A stretch of 64,000 bases of DNA. Source: Croceicoccus mobilis. Lineage in GTDB: Bacteria > Pseudomonadota > Alphaproteobacteria > Sphingomonadales > Sphingomonadaceae. Position numbers and translations under genes: made by a program. This document shows, one piece after another, positions 8,296 through 18,682 of this stretch (position 1 is the first letter of the stretch; each line of letters begins with the position of its first letter). Under the pieces are notes generated by a model. The model ran no database searches. It worked only from the letters and a program-made list of their open reading frames with translations, and was not told where the DNA came from. The stretch covers positions 186,001 to 250,000 of the forward strand of contig NZ_LYWZ01000002.1 of assembly GCF_001661965.1 (NCBI RefSeq), written 5' to 3'.

Positions 8296-9005
8296 CAGAC
8301 AGCGTCCTCAGTACGGGTCGTTCGAAATTCGATGACCTTGTCGTAAGGCGCGCCGCAGACCAGCCGCTTTACGTAGATCCCTGGAATATGGATGGAGTCA
8401 GGCTCCAGGCAACCGGTAGGGACGATTTCTTCCACTTCGGCGACACAGACTTTGGCCGCAGTGGCCATCACTTCGTTGAAGTTACGGGCGGTCTTGCGGA
8501 AAATCAGGTTTCCGCTCTCGTCCGCCTTCCACGCCTTCACTATGGCGAGATCCGCAAAGATTCCCCGTTCCATGAGGTAGTCTTCGCCGCCAAAGTTGCG
8601 CACTTCCTTGCCTTCGGCGACCAGGGTTCCCACGCCGGTGCGGGTGTAGAATGCCGGGATGCCCGCGCCCCCGGCGCGGCAACGTTCGGCAAGGGTGCCT
8701 TGCGGACAGAATTCCAGTTCCAGTTCACCGCTTAGAAACTGCCGCTCGAACTCCGCATTACCGCCAATATAGGAACTCATCATTTTGCGGATCTGTTTGG
8801 TGAGCAGCAATTTGCCGAGCCCGACGCCGTCGATGCCGCAATTGTTCGAAGCAATCGTAATATCGCGCACGCCGCTTTCGACCAGGACATCGATCAACCG
8901 TTCGGGAATGCCGCAAACGCCGAAGCCCCCGGAACAGATCTGCATACCGTCGAACAGCAGCCCGTCGAGTGCGGCGGCGGCATCGGGGAATACCTTGCTC
9001 GCCAC
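8295..9005 (-). CDS. 3-oxoacid CoA-transferase, subunit A
   Basis: Alpha subunit (236 residues) that binds CoA. It has the family features [20 protein letters not shown] near the start, the typical [12 protein letters not shown], and [24 protein letters not shown] (given in part). I chose the GTG at 9005, which gives [15 protein letters not shown] and has an AAGGG ribosome site inside the end of the thiolase gene. A start further upstream would overlap the thiolase. Gap to the thiolase stop is 4 bp. Forms a heterodimer with the next gene product. Confidence 0.88.
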   Translation of the reverse strand: MASKVFPDAAAALDGLLFDGMQICSGGFGVCGIPERLIDVLVESGVRDITIASNNCGIDGVGLGKLLLTKQIRKMMSSYIGGNAEFERQFLSGELELEFCPQGTLAERCRAGGAGIPAFYTRTGVGTLVAEGKEVRNFGGEDYLMERGIFADLAIVKAWKADESGNLIFRKTARNFNEVMATAAKVCVAEVEEIVPTGCLEPDSIHIPGIYVKRLVCGAPYDKVIEFRTTRTEDAV

Positions 9006-9009
9006 GCCG

Positions 9010-10179
9010 CTAACCCTTGACCTGTTCGAGGATCGATACGCAACTTGCCACTGCGCCACCGCCCATGTTGAAGCACAGACCGATGTCCGGGGTCTGCGGA
9101 AGGTTCATGTCGCCAGCCTCGTTCGTCAAAAGCCGGGCGGCAGTTACGTGCATCGAAATACCGGTTGCGCCGACGGGGTGCCCCTTCGACTTGAGGCCGC
9201 CCGACACATTGATCGGAAGACGTCCGTCACGCTCGGTCACGCCATCTGCCAACGCGGCAGACGCCTTACCGCGATCCGCGAGTCCCATGGCTTCCATCGT
9301 CAGCAATTCGGCGATCGTGAAACAATCGTGAACTTCGGCAAAGTCGATGTCATCGACCCTCAATCCGGCCTGCGCATAGGCCTGTGCGAACGCGCGGCCA
9401 GGACCTTCAAAATCAACGAGGCGCTTTGCGGAAAGCGGCAGCAGATCGTTGACTTGCGCAACCGCGCGGAAACCCACGGCTCGTCGAAACTGATCGAGCA
9501 GATCGCGGTGCACGACGACAAGGGCCGCCGCGCCATCGGAGACAAGCGAGCAATCGCTCAGCTTGAGCGGTGATGCGATCATCGGATTGCGATCCGAGAC
9601 ATTGAGGGCAAAGTCGAGATCGATCGGCTTGTGCATCTGCGCCAGCGGATTGCGCATCGCATTGCCATGGTTCTTGACCGCGATCCGGGCCATGCCCTCG
9701 GACGGGTCCTGATATTCCTGTGCGTATGCCCGTGCATAGTGTGCGAAGATTTCGGGGAAGGTAACTCCGCTCTCTTCACGCTGGTAGCTGCCGCCCGAAA
9801 GCGCCTTTGTCACACCAGCGGTGTCGAGCCCCGTCATCTTTTCGGCGCCCACTACCAATGCTGCACGGATCCGGCCGGAATCGATCGCGTCCAGCGCGGA
9901 ATAGAGTGCCGCGGCGCCCGATGCACAGGCGTTCTCACAGCGGATCGCCGGCTTGAAACGCAGAGCCGGGTCTGCACCGTGGATCATGGACGAACAAAAG
10001 CCGTCAGGCACCAGCCCCGAATTGAACTGGCCGAGCCACACGGCGTCGATCTCAGCTGCGTCGATCCCGGAATCCTCGATCGCTTCGCGCGCGGCAGATA
10101 CGATCAGATCTTCCAGCGACAAGGCATCAAACTTGCCGAATTTGGTATGACCCCAGCCTACGATAACAGCGTTACTCAT
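9010..10179 (-). CDS. Thiolase (SCP-x/lipid-transfer type acetyl-CoA acyltransferase)
   Basis: A 389-residue thiolase-fold enzyme. Nucleophilic Cys is in the motif [11 protein letters not shown] (about residue 87); the HDCF loop ([10 protein letters not shown]) and the C-terminal [14 protein letters not shown] are present. The SCP-x-like subclass often acts on branched or steroid/aromatic side-chain beta-ketoacyl-CoAs, which is a family expectation only. It is the first gene of the unit thiolase, CoA-transferase A and B. An operator-like 16-mer lies 14-29 bp upstream of its start. Confidence 0.85.
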   Translation of the reverse strand: MSNAVIVGWGHTKFGKFDALSLEDLIVSAAREAIEDSGIDAAEIDAVWLGQFNSGLVPDGFCSSMIHGADPALRFKPAIRCENACASGAAALYSALDAIDSGRIRAALVVGAEKMTGLDTAGVTKALSGGSYQREESGVTFPEIFAHYARAYAQEYQDPSEGMARIAVKNHGNAMRNPLAQMHKPIDLDFALNVSDRNPMIASPLKLSDCSLVSDGAAALVVVHRDLLDQFRRAVGFRAVAQVNDLLPLSAKRLVDFEGPGRAFAQAYAQAGLRVDDIDFAEVHDCFTIAELLTMEAMGLADRGKASAALADGVTERDGRLPINVSGGLKSKGHPVGATGISMHVTAARLLTNEAGDMNLPQTPDIGLCFNMGGGAVASCVSILEQVKG

Positions 10180-10192
10180 CGGAAAACCCTAA

Positions 10193-10208
10193 TTGATTGA
10201 ACGTACAA
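10193..10208 (-). promoter_or_regulatory. Operator-like motif, site a (thiolase operon)
   Basis: On the minus strand TTGTACGTTCAATCAA. It matches the motif TTGTACGWWCAATCAA found at five places and weakly at a sixth, and lies just upstream of the thiolase start, where a repressor would block transcription. Confidence 0.6.
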
Positions 10209-10360
10209 TTTATATACTTCTGCAACCCGACCGCGTCAAATCACTGCGCTTAGCGGCCGAACCCAGTGGGCGACGCGACGGACGTAATACGGCCGCCTCA
10301 ATCCCACCCCACCATAAGCGGATGACCTAGCCCCCGGCCCAAGCGCGATTTGCGTCCCGG

Positions 10361-10374
10361 ACCGGGGCCCCGGT
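10361..10374. terminator. GC palindrome between two operons, possible terminator
   Basis: The perfect 14-bp palindrome ACCGGGGCCCCGGT lies 21 bp downstream of the TonB-receptor stop, with CCGGGC/CCCGG repeats around it. No T-run follows on the minus strand, so a role in stopping TonB-receptor transcription is only suggested by position. Confidence 0.35.
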
Positions 10375-10394
10375 GCCCGGGTTCACGCGGAGCC

Positions 10395-12662
10395 TTAGAA
10401 CCTGTGCCCGACAGTCACGCCATAAGTCCTCGGCTCTTCCAGATATCCGTTGACGCCAAAACCCACACCGACCCAGCTGATGAGACTGTTGGCGATTACG
10501 GTCTTGTTCGTGATGTTCTTCATGAACAGTTGTCCGTTCCAGTCCCCGTCATTCGATTCCCAGTTCAGAAAAGCGTTGAACTTGGTGTTCGCGGGCTGGC
10601 TGACATAATCGACGTTGAACGGAGTGAAGTAGGTACGATCCCGCCATGCGACTTCGCCGCGCAACGTGAAATCGCCAAGGTTCGAGGGAATGCGGTACTG
10701 CGCACCGGCAGCAGCCGTAAAGTCTGGAGCCTGCGACAGGGCATTGCCGGAAAGATCGATCTCACCGAGATAGGCACTTGATGGATCCTCGCTGGTATAC
10801 TCGTCGAAACGGGCATGCAGCCAGGCGCCGTTGGCATTGATCTCGAAGTTTTCCGTAACGGTCGCGCGAAGTTCCGCTTCAAGTCCGTAGATTTCGGCCG
10901 TTGCCGCATTCTCCAACGCCAGCTGGGCACCAACGACCTTGCCGATCTGGAGGTCCTTATAGTCGTAATAGAAACCAGCAAGATTGAGCCGCAGTCTGCG
11001 GTTGAAAAGCTGCGATTTGACACCGGCCTCGAAAGCACTTATCCGCTCTGGAACGACCGGATCCTGCAAGGCACCCAGATTGTAAGTGCCCGACTTGAAT
11101 CCCTTCGACCATGATGCATAGAGCAATGCATCAGGCGTGACCTGATAATCGATGGCCACACGCGGAGTAAACGACTTCCAGCGCTTGCTACGATCGGCAA
11201 CCCCCAGCGGATCGGGAAAGCCCTGCGGTCCGGTATAAGGCGTGAGGACGTCGAACGACAGCTCGTCGTGGTCAGTCTTCTTTTCCGAACTGTAACGCGC
11301 GCCGAGAGTCAGCGTGAGATCATCGGTGACTTCATAACTGCCCTGCCCGAAAACGGCCACAGCATCGGTCTTGATGTACCCCTTGGCCAGATAACCCTGC
11401 ACGAAAGTGCCGGGCATAGGAAAGCCGACTGCCGGACTCGCGTTATTGAACGGCGTGAACTGATAACCCGCATCATTCTCATGGAAGTAATATACGCCCA
11501 GCAACCATGTCAGCCGGTTGGCCTGCCCTGAAAGCTGAAACTCCTGACTGAATTGCTTGCTCAATTCATATTGGAACTGCTTGGCGACCGCGATGCCAGT
11601 GGCATCCAGGTCAGTTTGCGCACTGTTGTTGGTCCAGCGATAAGCCGTCAGCGAGCTGAGTTCGATATCGCTCGAAAGCTCGTAGCTTATCTTGCCGCTT
11701 ACTCCCCAGAATTCGACATTGTTGCGCGGATCTTCCTCGTTACTTATGTCACGCAAGTTCGTGGGGTATGAACCGCCCCATTGAATGCCCACAGGAACAA
11801 TCGGCGTAATCGGACCGTCGGGCCCGCCAATCTGCTCGAATCCCGCAGCGCCCAGCGCGTGATAGCCGCCCGCCCGGTCCTTCTCATGAAAATAGTCGGC
11901 CTTTACATTCACCGACAGGCGGTCTGTCGGCGTGAAAAGCAGGGTTCCCCTGATGGCCCGTGTGCGAAGATCGTCGATTTCCGTGCCGGTCACGGTATTT
12001 TCGCCAAAACCGTCCCGATCCTGCGTCTGGAATGCGATCCGCGCCGCCAGTACATCCGGGACAATCTCGCCACTCACTGCCCCTTCGGTCGTGACGCGGC
12101 CATAATTGCCGGCAGTAAGACGGAAATAGCCGGATGAGTTCCACGTCGGCTCTCGCGTGTTTATATTGATCGAACCGCCAGTGGCATTACGCCCATAAAG
12201 GGTGCCCTGCGGCCCCCGCAGAACTTCGACCTGCTCGACATCATAGAAGCTTGCAAGAGCGGCGATCGACCGAGACAGGAACACACCATTCAGGTGAAAC
12301 GCAATACTGCCTTCCGCACCCGCCGAGATATTCTCAAGGCCGATGCCACGAAGCGCGATTTTGGCCATACCCAACTGCTGACCCAGATTCAGGTTCGGGA
12401 CTGTAGCGACGACCCCTTGCAAATCATTGATGCCGCTTCGGTCGAGCTCGGCGGAAGTTACAGCGGTGATCGCAAGCGGGACCTTCTGAAGTGATTCAGA
12501 GCGCTTTTGCGCTGTCACGACGATTTCGCCGATCACAGGGCCGTCATCCTGCTGGACTGCCTGCACTTCCGCGTCGGTCGGGGCGACACTTTGCGCGTGC
12601 GCGTTTGTTGCAACCGCGAGAGCAATCAAGCTTAGAGTTCCGCCCATGATTACTTTACACAT
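10395..12662 (-). CDS. TonB-dependent outer-membrane receptor A
   Basis: A 755-residue outer-membrane importer. An N-terminal signal peptide (about residues 1-24, ending NAHAQS) is followed by the TonB box and plug domain (EIVVTAQKRSESLQKVP; VEVLRGPQGTLYGRNATGG). A 22-strand barrel follows, ending in the aromatic residue of GVTVGHRF. In sphingomonads such receptors often import aromatic or hydrophobic growth substrates rather than siderophores. It is divergent from a TetR gene, with operator site b in the 323-bp gap. I take it as the uptake arm of this catabolic unit; the ligand is unknown. Confidence 0.9.
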   Translation of the reverse strand: MCKVIMGGTLSLIALAVATNAHAQSVAPTDAEVQAVQQDDGPVIGEIVVTAQKRSESLQKVPLAITAVTSAELDRSGINDLQGVVATVPNLNLGQQLGMAKIALRGIGLENISAGAEGSIAFHLNGVFLSRSIAALASFYDVEQVEVLRGPQGTLYGRNATGGSININTREPTWNSSGYFRLTAGNYGRVTTEGAVSGEIVPDVLAARIAFQTQDRDGFGENTVTGTEIDDLRTRAIRGTLLFTPTDRLSVNVKADYFHEKDRAGGYHALGAAGFEQIGGPDGPITPIVPVGIQWGGSYPTNLRDISNEEDPRNNVEFWGVSGKISYELSSDIELSSLTAYRWTNNSAQTDLDATGIAVAKQFQYELSKQFSQEFQLSGQANRLTWLLGVYYFHENDAGYQFTPFNNASPAVGFPMPGTFVQGYLAKGYIKTDAVAVFGQGSYEVTDDLTLTLGARYSSEKKTDHDELSFDVLTPYTGPQGFPDPLGVADRSKRWKSFTPRVAIDYQVTPDALLYASWSKGFKSGTYNLGALQDPVVPERISAFEAGVKSQLFNRRLRLNLAGFYYDYKDLQIGKVVGAQLALENAATAEIYGLEAELRATVTENFEINANGAWLHARFDEYTSEDPSSAYLGEIDLSGNALSQAPDFTAAAGAQYRIPSNLGDFTLRGEVAWRDRTYFTPFNVDYVSQPANTKFNAFLNWESNDGDWNGQLFMKNITNKTVIANSLISWVGVGFGVNGYLEEPRTYGVTVGHRF

Positions 12663-12870
12663 CTCAGTATCCTCATGATTTTATAAAATATATATCTAAA
12701 TATATGATCTCGAAGTCCGATCGATTTTCGATACGATCTCAATGCCGCCGGCAGTTTTCAGTGTCGGCACAGCCAACCAGCCTATCACGGCTTCCTCGAT
12801 CACAGAGCGACCTTGTCACTACCCGGATCTAAACGCTTGCAATCCACCCCCGCATCGTCAAACCTAAAGT

Positions 12871-12886
12871 TTGATTGTACGTACAG
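12871..12886 (-). promoter_or_regulatory. Operator-like motif, site b (TonB receptor A / TetR A)
   Basis: On the minus strand CTGTACGTACAATCAA; the core GTACGTAC is a perfect palindrome. It lies in the 323-bp region between two divergent genes, 99 bp before the TetR start. The rest of that region is AT-rich and holds no gene that I can see. Confidence 0.65.
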
Positions 12887-12985
12887 CTATTTTCTACGTA
12901 TAGCAAGCCTTGCCGAGTTTATCGTCGTTGTTTGTACGGTTGATTTGGAGCAATCTTCCATCCATTGAGGGCAAAAGGATGATTG

Positions 12986-13693
12986 ATGCCGCGCAAAAGA
13001 GTTCCTCGCCCGAGTAGCGAGCTCACCCGCAAGAGAATCCTGAGTGAAGCGGAGCGGCTGTTTTCCGCCTCCGGTTACGACGGTGTTTCCATGCGCCAGA
13101 TCGGCACTGCGGCGGAAGTGCCGTTCGCCTTGGTGACCTACCATTTCGACACCAAGCTGGGTGTCTATCAAGCGATCTTCGATCATCGTATGTCGCAGTT
13201 TCAGGCTCAGCGACACGATCTGCTGCAAAAGGTGGAAATCCAGCCTGACATCTATCAGACCTTCCTCTTGATCGCGGCGGCATTCGTCGGCCCGATGATG
13301 ACGCTGAGCAACATGCCGAACGGCAAGCCGTTTGCGCAATTGCTTGCGCGCGAGATCTTTGATCCGAATGAAGCCGACCGCGGCGTGGTTGCAAAGCACC
13401 TTGATCCACTGGCTGAAAAGACGATGGCGCTCCTCCAGAAAGCCGCGCCGAAAGCATCGAAAGCGCAGATCGCACGAGCCTACCACTTCGCTACAGGCGC
13501 CTTGGTCGTAAATCACGCGGGGAGCGAGCGTTTGAAGCGAATTACCGGGTTGAAAAACAGCGAGCTAAAATCGGGAGACCCGACTGACCAACTGGTGCAT
13601 TTCATTGCCTCCGGACTTGTAGCTGCACTGCGCCCGGAGATCTTGGCGGAAAAGACCGCCATCCCCGTCACCGTCGAATCTGGCCGCACATGA
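12986..13693 (+). CDS. TetR-family transcriptional regulator A
   Basis: A 235-residue repressor. The N-terminal helix-turn-helix domain (residues about 12-58) has the family pattern RILSEAERLFSASGYDGVSM followed by TYHFDTKLGVYQAIF; the C-terminal part is the ligand-binding domain. The start is the ATG at 12986, behind an AAGGATG ribosome site; a TTG one codon earlier is possible. It is divergent from TonB receptor A, with site b between them. It is a good candidate to bind the TTGTACGWWCAATCAA motif, though the second TetR (34693) is equally well placed. Confidence 0.85.
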   Translation: MPRKRVPRPSSELTRKRILSEAERLFSASGYDGVSMRQIGTAAEVPFALVTYHFDTKLGVYQAIFDHRMSQFQAQRHDLLQKVEIQPDIYQTFLLIAAAFVGPMMTLSNMPNGKPFAQLLAREIFDPNEADRGVVAKHLDPLAEKTMALLQKAAPKASKAQIARAYHFATGALVVNHAGSERLKRITGLKNSELKSGDPTDQLVHFIASGLVAALRPEILAEKTAIPVTVESGRT

Positions 13694-13788
13694 TGCGGAC
13701 AGCTTTTTCAAGCACACGTCCGCAATTGCCCTGGCCACTTTCCTTCCGCAGACCCATTGCTCCAACACGACGGTACGCACGGATTCGG

Positions 13789-14886
13789 TTATCCGTTTGC
13801 CTGACTGGAGGAAGGCGTTAGTTCCGCCGAGCCTTCAAACGGTGCCAACAGCGCATCAATATCAGACCGGCTGACATCCGCGATATTGGCCGGCTGCCAG
13901 CTGGGAGATTGGTCTTTGTCGATCAGGATCGCCCGTACGCCTTCGGCGAAATCGTGCCCCCCGACGATCCGCACCGCCATGCGGAAATCATCAGCCAGAA
14001 CGCGCTCGATAGTTTGACCGCGTCCCTCCACTATGCGCCGCCATGTAGCCCGCAGACTGGTGGGTGATGCGCGTTCGACGACCGAACAAGCCTCGGCAAT
14101 CCAACCTGCAGTCGAAGCTTCAGTGCGAAGCTGTGCAACAACCGCATCGAGATCGTCGTTTCCGAAGATTTCGTTGATCTGGTCTATCTGAGGGGCTAGG
14201 TTACCAGCCGGCAGCGTTGCCGAGTGCCTGTTCAACGTGGTTTCGACCACCGAGGCGTCGATCAACGGCTCCTTCGCCAAAGCGTCCATCAGTGCATCGA
14301 AATTAGCCTTGAGCACGTGATGCGTCGCCAGCCCCACGGCCAGTGCATCGGCGGCTCCGAGGTGCGGACCGATCAGCGCCAGATACCTGCCCACCGCGCC
14401 TTGGCAACGATTGAGAAACCAGGTGGCGCCGACATCCGGAAACAGGCCGAGGATGGCTTCGGGCATGGCCAGCCGCAGATCCTCGCTGACTACGCGGTGG
14501 GAGCCGTGCATCGAAAGGCCCAGCCCCCCGCCCATAGCAATGCCATTGATCAGCGAGATGAACGGCTTAGGATAGGAGTTGATGCGGTAGTTGACCCCAT
14601 ACTCCGTCCCGAAGAACGCGCGGCCAAGCGCCATTCGTTCCTTGGGATCGGCAGGCGCGCCGATCGTCCGCACGTCACCGCCGGCACAGAACGCGCGCTC
14701 GCTTACGCTGCGCAGCATGACAGCATCTACGTCGCTGTCATGCGCCCAATTCGTCAGAATGGTATCGAGCCGCTCCACCATTGCGCGATTCACGGCATTC
14801 AGCGCCTTAGGACGATTGAGCGTTAGAATGCCAAGCCGCCCACGGATTTCCGCCCCGACTTCATGTTCGGCTTGCTGATCGTTCAT
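13789..14886 (-). CDS. 3-hydroxyisobutyryl-CoA hydrolase (enoyl-CoA hydratase/isomerase fold)
   Basis: A 365-residue crotonase-fold enzyme, longer than typical hydratases (about 260) and matching the HIBCH group. It shows the oxyanion-hole motifs AFCAGGDVR and GIAMGGGLGLSMHG, then MPEAILGLFPDVGATWFL. HIBCH frees 3-hydroxyisobutyrate from its CoA ester in valine or isobutyrate breakdown. It lies 10 bp after the methylmalonate-semialdehyde dehydrogenase gene in the same operon, which supports this over a plain enoyl-CoA hydratase. Confidence 0.8.
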   Translation of the reverse strand: MNDQQAEHEVGAEIRGRLGILTLNRPKALNAVNRAMVERLDTILTNWAHDSDVDAVMLRSVSERAFCAGGDVRTIGAPADPKERMALGRAFFGTEYGVNYRINSYPKPFISLINGIAMGGGLGLSMHGSHRVVSEDLRLAMPEAILGLFPDVGATWFLNRCQGAVGRYLALIGPHLGAADALAVGLATHHVLKANFDALMDALAKEPLIDASVVETTLNRHSATLPAGNLAPQIDQINEIFGNDDLDAVVAQLRTEASTAGWIAEACSVVERASPTSLRATWRRIVEGRGQTIERVLADDFRMAVRIVGGHDFAEGVRAILIDKDQSPSWQPANIADVSRSDIDALLAPFEGSAELTPSSSQANG

Positions 14887-14896
14887 TCGCCGCCTC

Positions 14897-16399
14897 CTAC
14901 TTCAACGTCGGCATGACGAATTCCGCGCCTTCGCGGATACCCTTCGGCCAGCGCAGGGTCGCGGCCTTCAGCCGGGTGTAGAAGCGCACGCCTTCGGGGC
15001 CATGCATATGGTGATCGCCGAACAACGATCGCTTCCAGCCGCCGAACGAATGGAAAGCCATCGGAACCGGGATCGGCACGTTGACACCGACCATGCCGAC
15101 CCGGACCTGCCCCATGAATGCCTGCGCCGTGTCGCCATCTCGCGTAAAAATGGAAGTGCCGTTGCCGAATTCGTGGGCATTGACGAGATCCAGCGCTGCC
15201 TCGAAACTTTCCGTCCGTACGACCGAAAGGACCGGCCCGAAGATTTCTTCTTTGTAGATCCGCATGTCCGGCGTGACATTGTCGAACAGGGAACCGCCGA
15301 CGAAGAATCCGTTTTCGTACCCCTGGATTTTCAGACCGCGTCCATCGACGACGAGGTCCGCACCTTCGGATACGCCGATATCGACGTATCCCAGAACCTT
15401 TTCAGCATGTTCCCGGGTGATAAGCGGCCCCATCTCCGCCTCGTCATCCGTACCCGCTCCAACCTTCAGCGTGCGCACCTTGGTTGCCAGCCTTGCAACC
15501 AGCGCATCCGCCGTCTCCTTGCCCACAGGCACGGCAACCGAAATGGCCATGCAGCGTTCGCCGGCCGATCCATAAGCGGCACCCATCAACGCGTCGACCG
15601 CCTTGTCGAGATCGGCATCGGGCATGATGACCATGTGGTTCTTTGCCCCGCCGAGTGCCTGCACGCGCTTGCCCGCCGAGGAGCCCCGGCGATACACATA
15701 TTCGGCGATCGGCGTCGAACCGACGAAGGATACCGCCTCGATATCAGGGTGATCGAGGATCGCGTCGACGACCGGTTTGCCGCCGTGAACCACCTGGAAA
15801 ACGCCGTCTGGCAATCCCGCCTTGGCAAGGAGATCTGCGATTTCGTTGGCCAGGCTCGGATCGCGTTCGGAAGGCTTCAGGATGAAGCAGTTGCCGCAGG
15901 CGAGCGCAACCGGGAACATCCACATCGGAACCATCGCCGGGAAGTTGAACGGGGTTATCCCCGCAACGACACCGAGGGGTTGGCGGAATGAGACCGCGTC
16001 GATGCCGTTGCCGACCTGCTGCGAATATTCACCCTTCATCATCTGCGGAATGCCGCACGCAAACTCGACGACTTCAAGCCCGCGGATCACCTCACCCTTC
16101 GCGTCAGAGTGCACCTTGCCATGTTCGGCGGTAATGATACCGGCGAGCCGGTCGAGATCGCGTTCGATCAGGTCGCGCAGCTGAAACAGCACGCGCGCCC
16201 GCACGTGCGGCGGTGTCGCCGCCCAAGCCGGGAATGCATCCTTTGCAGCCGCGACCGCAAGGTTCACCTCCTGCTCTCCACCAAGGACAAGCTGTGCGGA
16301 AACTTCGCCGGTTGCAGGGTTGAATACGTCCGAGCGGTTATCACTTGCGCCCGCATCGTACCCATAGATCACATGTTCGATCACATTGGCTTTGGTCAT
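14897..16399 (-). CDS. mmsA: CoA-acylating methylmalonate-semialdehyde dehydrogenase
   Basis: A 500-residue aldehyde dehydrogenase that converts methylmalonate or malonate semialdehyde to propionyl-CoA or acetyl-CoA with NAD+ and CoA. Typical MmsA features are [28 protein letters not shown], and the catalytic Cys in [20 protein letters not shown], which distinguish it from non-acylating dehydrogenases. The start [10 protein letters not shown] at 16399 was chosen by the family N-terminus; upstream in-frame codons overlap the neighbouring gene. It sits 31 bp after the iron alcohol dehydrogenase and 10 bp before the hydrolase gene. Confidence 0.9.
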   Translation of the reverse strand: MTKANVIEHVIYGYDAGASDNRSDVFNPATGEVSAQLVLGGEQEVNLAVAAAKDAFPAWAATPPHVRARVLFQLRDLIERDLDRLAGIITAEHGKVHSDAKGEVIRGLEVVEFACGIPQMMKGEYSQQVGNGIDAVSFRQPLGVVAGITPFNFPAMVPMWMFPVALACGNCFILKPSERDPSLANEIADLLAKAGLPDGVFQVVHGGKPVVDAILDHPDIEAVSFVGSTPIAEYVYRRGSSAGKRVQALGGAKNHMVIMPDADLDKAVDALMGAAYGSAGERCMAISVAVPVGKETADALVARLATKVRTLKVGAGTDDEAEMGPLITREHAEKVLGYVDIGVSEGADLVVDGRGLKIQGYENGFFVGGSLFDNVTPDMRIYKEEIFGPVLSVVRTESFEAALDLVNAHEFGNGTSIFTRDGDTAQAFMGQVRVGMVGVNVPIPVPMAFHSFGGWKRSLFGDHHMHGPEGVRFYTRLKAATLRWPKGIREGAEFVMPTLK

Positions 16400-16430
16400 G
16401 AAGACTCCTGAATTCTGATTGTCCTGACGT

Positions 16431-17588
16431 TCAGACCCAGGCTTCGCGGTAAAGCGCCTGAATTTCGTCAAGATTGGGAATTCGAGGGTTGTTGGCCGGC
16501 GACCCGGAGGCCAGTGCCTGTTCCGCCATGATCGGCAGCAGTTCGTTCCAACGAGCCTCGTCGATGCCGTAACTTTTCGGCGTGGGCACGCCGAGGTCGC
16601 GATTAACCACGCCAAGCGCCTCAACCATGTGACCGACAGCATCCTGATCGCCCTCCGCCGGACCAGTCACCCCCATCGCCCTGGCGCAGTCGGCATAGCG
16701 GGACAGCGCGGCGGGCGCCGACCAAGCGGTTACGACGGGCAGCAGCATGGCATTGGAAAGGCCGTGCGCCACATGGAAATGCGCGCCGATCGGCCTGCTC
16801 ATTCCGTGAACCAGCGCAACCGAAGCGTTCGAAAAGGCAATACCTGCCTGCAATGAGCCGATCATCATCGCTTCGCGAGCGTGGCGATCGCCCGGATTTT
16901 CACACACTCGGCGCAGATTCGGCCAGATCGCCCGCATCGCTGCCAGCGCCATGCTGTCGGAAAACGGGCTTGCAAGTTTGGAGACGTACGCCTCCATCGC
17001 GTGGGTCAACGCATCGATGCCCGTATCGGCGGTCAGCCGCGCTGGTTTCGAAAGTGTCAGTTCGTAGTCGACGATGGCCAGCGTCGGCAGGTAGGCAAGC
17101 CCTGCGCAGAGCATCTTTTCATCATTCGCTTCGTCGGTGATGATCGTAAAGCGGGTCGCCTCCGATCCGGTCCCCGCCGTAGTCGGGATGGCGATAATGG
17201 GTAAGCCCGGCTCATTTTCCTGGTGTGGAGCCTTGCGTTGCCGCATCGTGCCCCCGCGCGAACCAAGGATCGCAACGGCTTTTGCCGTGTCGATCGGGCT
17301 TCCGCCACCGAACCCGATAACGCAATCGTGATCACCTTCTTTCAGGAGATCGACCGCCGCATCGACCGCAGCGACCGTGGGATCGGGAACAACCTCGGTG
17401 AACGCCCGTGCGGCAATGTCCGCACGCTTCAGGATGTCCAGCAACCTGTCCAAAGCCCCGCTGCCTGCCAGGAATTCGTCGGTCAGAATAACCGGTGAAC
17501 TCAGGCCCAGCTGGCCCAGTGCCTCCGGCAATTCGTTGATGGCACCACTGCCGATACGCATGGCGCGGGGGAGCATGATAGAAGCCAA
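16431..17588 (-). CDS. Iron-containing alcohol dehydrogenase (group III)
   Basis: A 385-residue NAD(P)-dependent dehydrogenase. It shows [17 protein letters not shown] (cofactor loop), [11 protein letters not shown], and the metal-site region [11 protein letters not shown] and [20 protein letters not shown] with its conserved histidines. As first gene of the mmsA/HIBCH operon it may act on 3-hydroxyisobutyrate or a similar hydroxyacid or alcohol, in place of the usual MmsB-type dehydrogenase; that is inference. It is divergent from a LysR gene, with a 122-bp shared promoter region. Confidence 0.85.
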   Translation of the reverse strand: MASIMLPRAMRIGSGAINELPEALGQLGLSSPVILTDEFLAGSGALDRLLDILKRADIAARAFTEVVPDPTVAAVDAAVDLLKEGDHDCVIGFGGGSPIDTAKAVAILGSRGGTMRQRKAPHQENEPGLPIIAIPTTAGTGSEATRFTIITDEANDEKMLCAGLAYLPTLAIVDYELTLSKPARLTADTGIDALTHAMEAYVSKLASPFSDSMALAAMRAIWPNLRRVCENPGDRHAREAMMIGSLQAGIAFSNASVALVHGMSRPIGAHFHVAHGLSNAMLLPVVTAWSAPAALSRYADCARAMGVTGPAEGDQDAVGHMVEALGVVNRDLGVPTPKSYGIDEARWNELLPIMAEQALASGSPANNPRIPNLDEIQALYREAWV

Positions 17589-17710
17589 GACCTTGTCTCC
17601 CTTTTCTTTCAGCCAGCAATTGACTGCATCTTGACCACAGCCCTATCATCGACAAATCAACACGAAAATAATCAATATGGCGCAAAATCTGTGCAGGATT
17701 GAACATCAAG

Positions 17711-18667
17711 ATGTCTGCCTTCAACTGGAACGACTTGCGCTTCTTTCTCGCCGTCGCGCGCTCGCGCACCATCTCGCTTGCCGGGCGACGGACGGGGTCC
17801 GACCATGCAACGGTGAGCCGCAGGATCACCGCGCTCGAAGCGGCGCTGGGCCTCAAGTTGTTCGAGCGCAATCCGCGTGGCTACAACATGACGCAGCATG
17901 GCGAGGCGCTACTGGAGATGGCAAGTGCGATCGAAGCAGAGGCGGTGAAGATCGATGAGACCGCCTCCGGACAGCAGCACGGGCTGACAGGAGCGGTGCG
18001 GATCAGCGCGCCGGAAGGGTTCGGCAACTTCTTTCTGGCATCGCGTATCGGGGAGCTTGCGACTGCCCATCCGCAGTTGTCGCTGGAAATGATCACCATT
18101 CAACAGATCGTGGCACTGTCACGGCGCGAGGCGGACATCGCCATCACGATGGCATTGCCGCAGACCGGCAATATCGTGCAAGAACACCTGACCGATTACC
18201 GCCTGTTCGTATATGCCTCAGCCGATTACCTTGCTGGTGCCCGGCCGATACGCACGCGCGACGATCTGGGCGACCATCCCTTTATCGGCTACGTCGACGA
18301 TCTCATCTTCACGCGCGCGCTGAACTACTTGCCGGAGATCAAGCCGCACCTTCGCGCGCGGCTGCAGAACAGCAGCCTGCAAGCGCAGCTTAGCGCGACG
18401 ATTTCCGGTTTCGGTCTGTGCGTGCTGCCCGATTACGTGGCCCGAAATGCGCCCGAACTGGTGGCTGTACTCCCCGATGAGGTGTCGCTGATGCGGTCCT
18501 ACTGGATGGTTGCCGACGCCGATGTCGCGGAAAGCGGCCCTGTCCGGTTGACCAGGCGCTTCGTTCGCAGCCTTTTAGCCGAAGCGGACGATTTCTTCAC
18601 GCGCTGGCCGAACAGCACTTACCCGCCAAATACTCTTGCCGAAAGCTCGGGCTGCGCATCACGATAA
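17711..18667 (+). CDS. LysR-family transcriptional regulator
   Basis: A 318-residue regulator. The N-terminal winged helix (residues 1-60) has NDLRFFLAVARSRTISLAG and HATVSRRITALEAALGLKLF; the C-terminal co-inducer domain begins near residue 90. I chose the ATG at 17711 because MSAFNWNDLRFF is the usual start; a TTG four codons earlier is possible. It is divergent from the Fe-ADH/mmsA/HIBCH operon and probably controls it in response to a pathway intermediate. The dehalogenase-like gene follows 15 bp downstream and may be co-transcribed. Confidence 0.88.
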   Translation: MSAFNWNDLRFFLAVARSRTISLAGRRTGSDHATVSRRITALEAALGLKLFERNPRGYNMTQHGEALLEMASAIEAEAVKIDETASGQQHGLTGAVRISAPEGFGNFFLASRIGELATAHPQLSLEMITIQQIVALSRREADIAITMALPQTGNIVQEHLTDYRLFVYASADYLAGARPIRTRDDLGDHPFIGYVDDLIFTRALNYLPEIKPHLRARLQNSSLQAQLSATISGFGLCVLPDYVARNAPELVAVLPDEVSLMRSYWMVADADVAESGPVRLTRRFVRSLLAEADDFFTRWPNSTYPPNTLAESSGCASR

Positions 18668-18682
18668 GCGAAGGACATTCAA

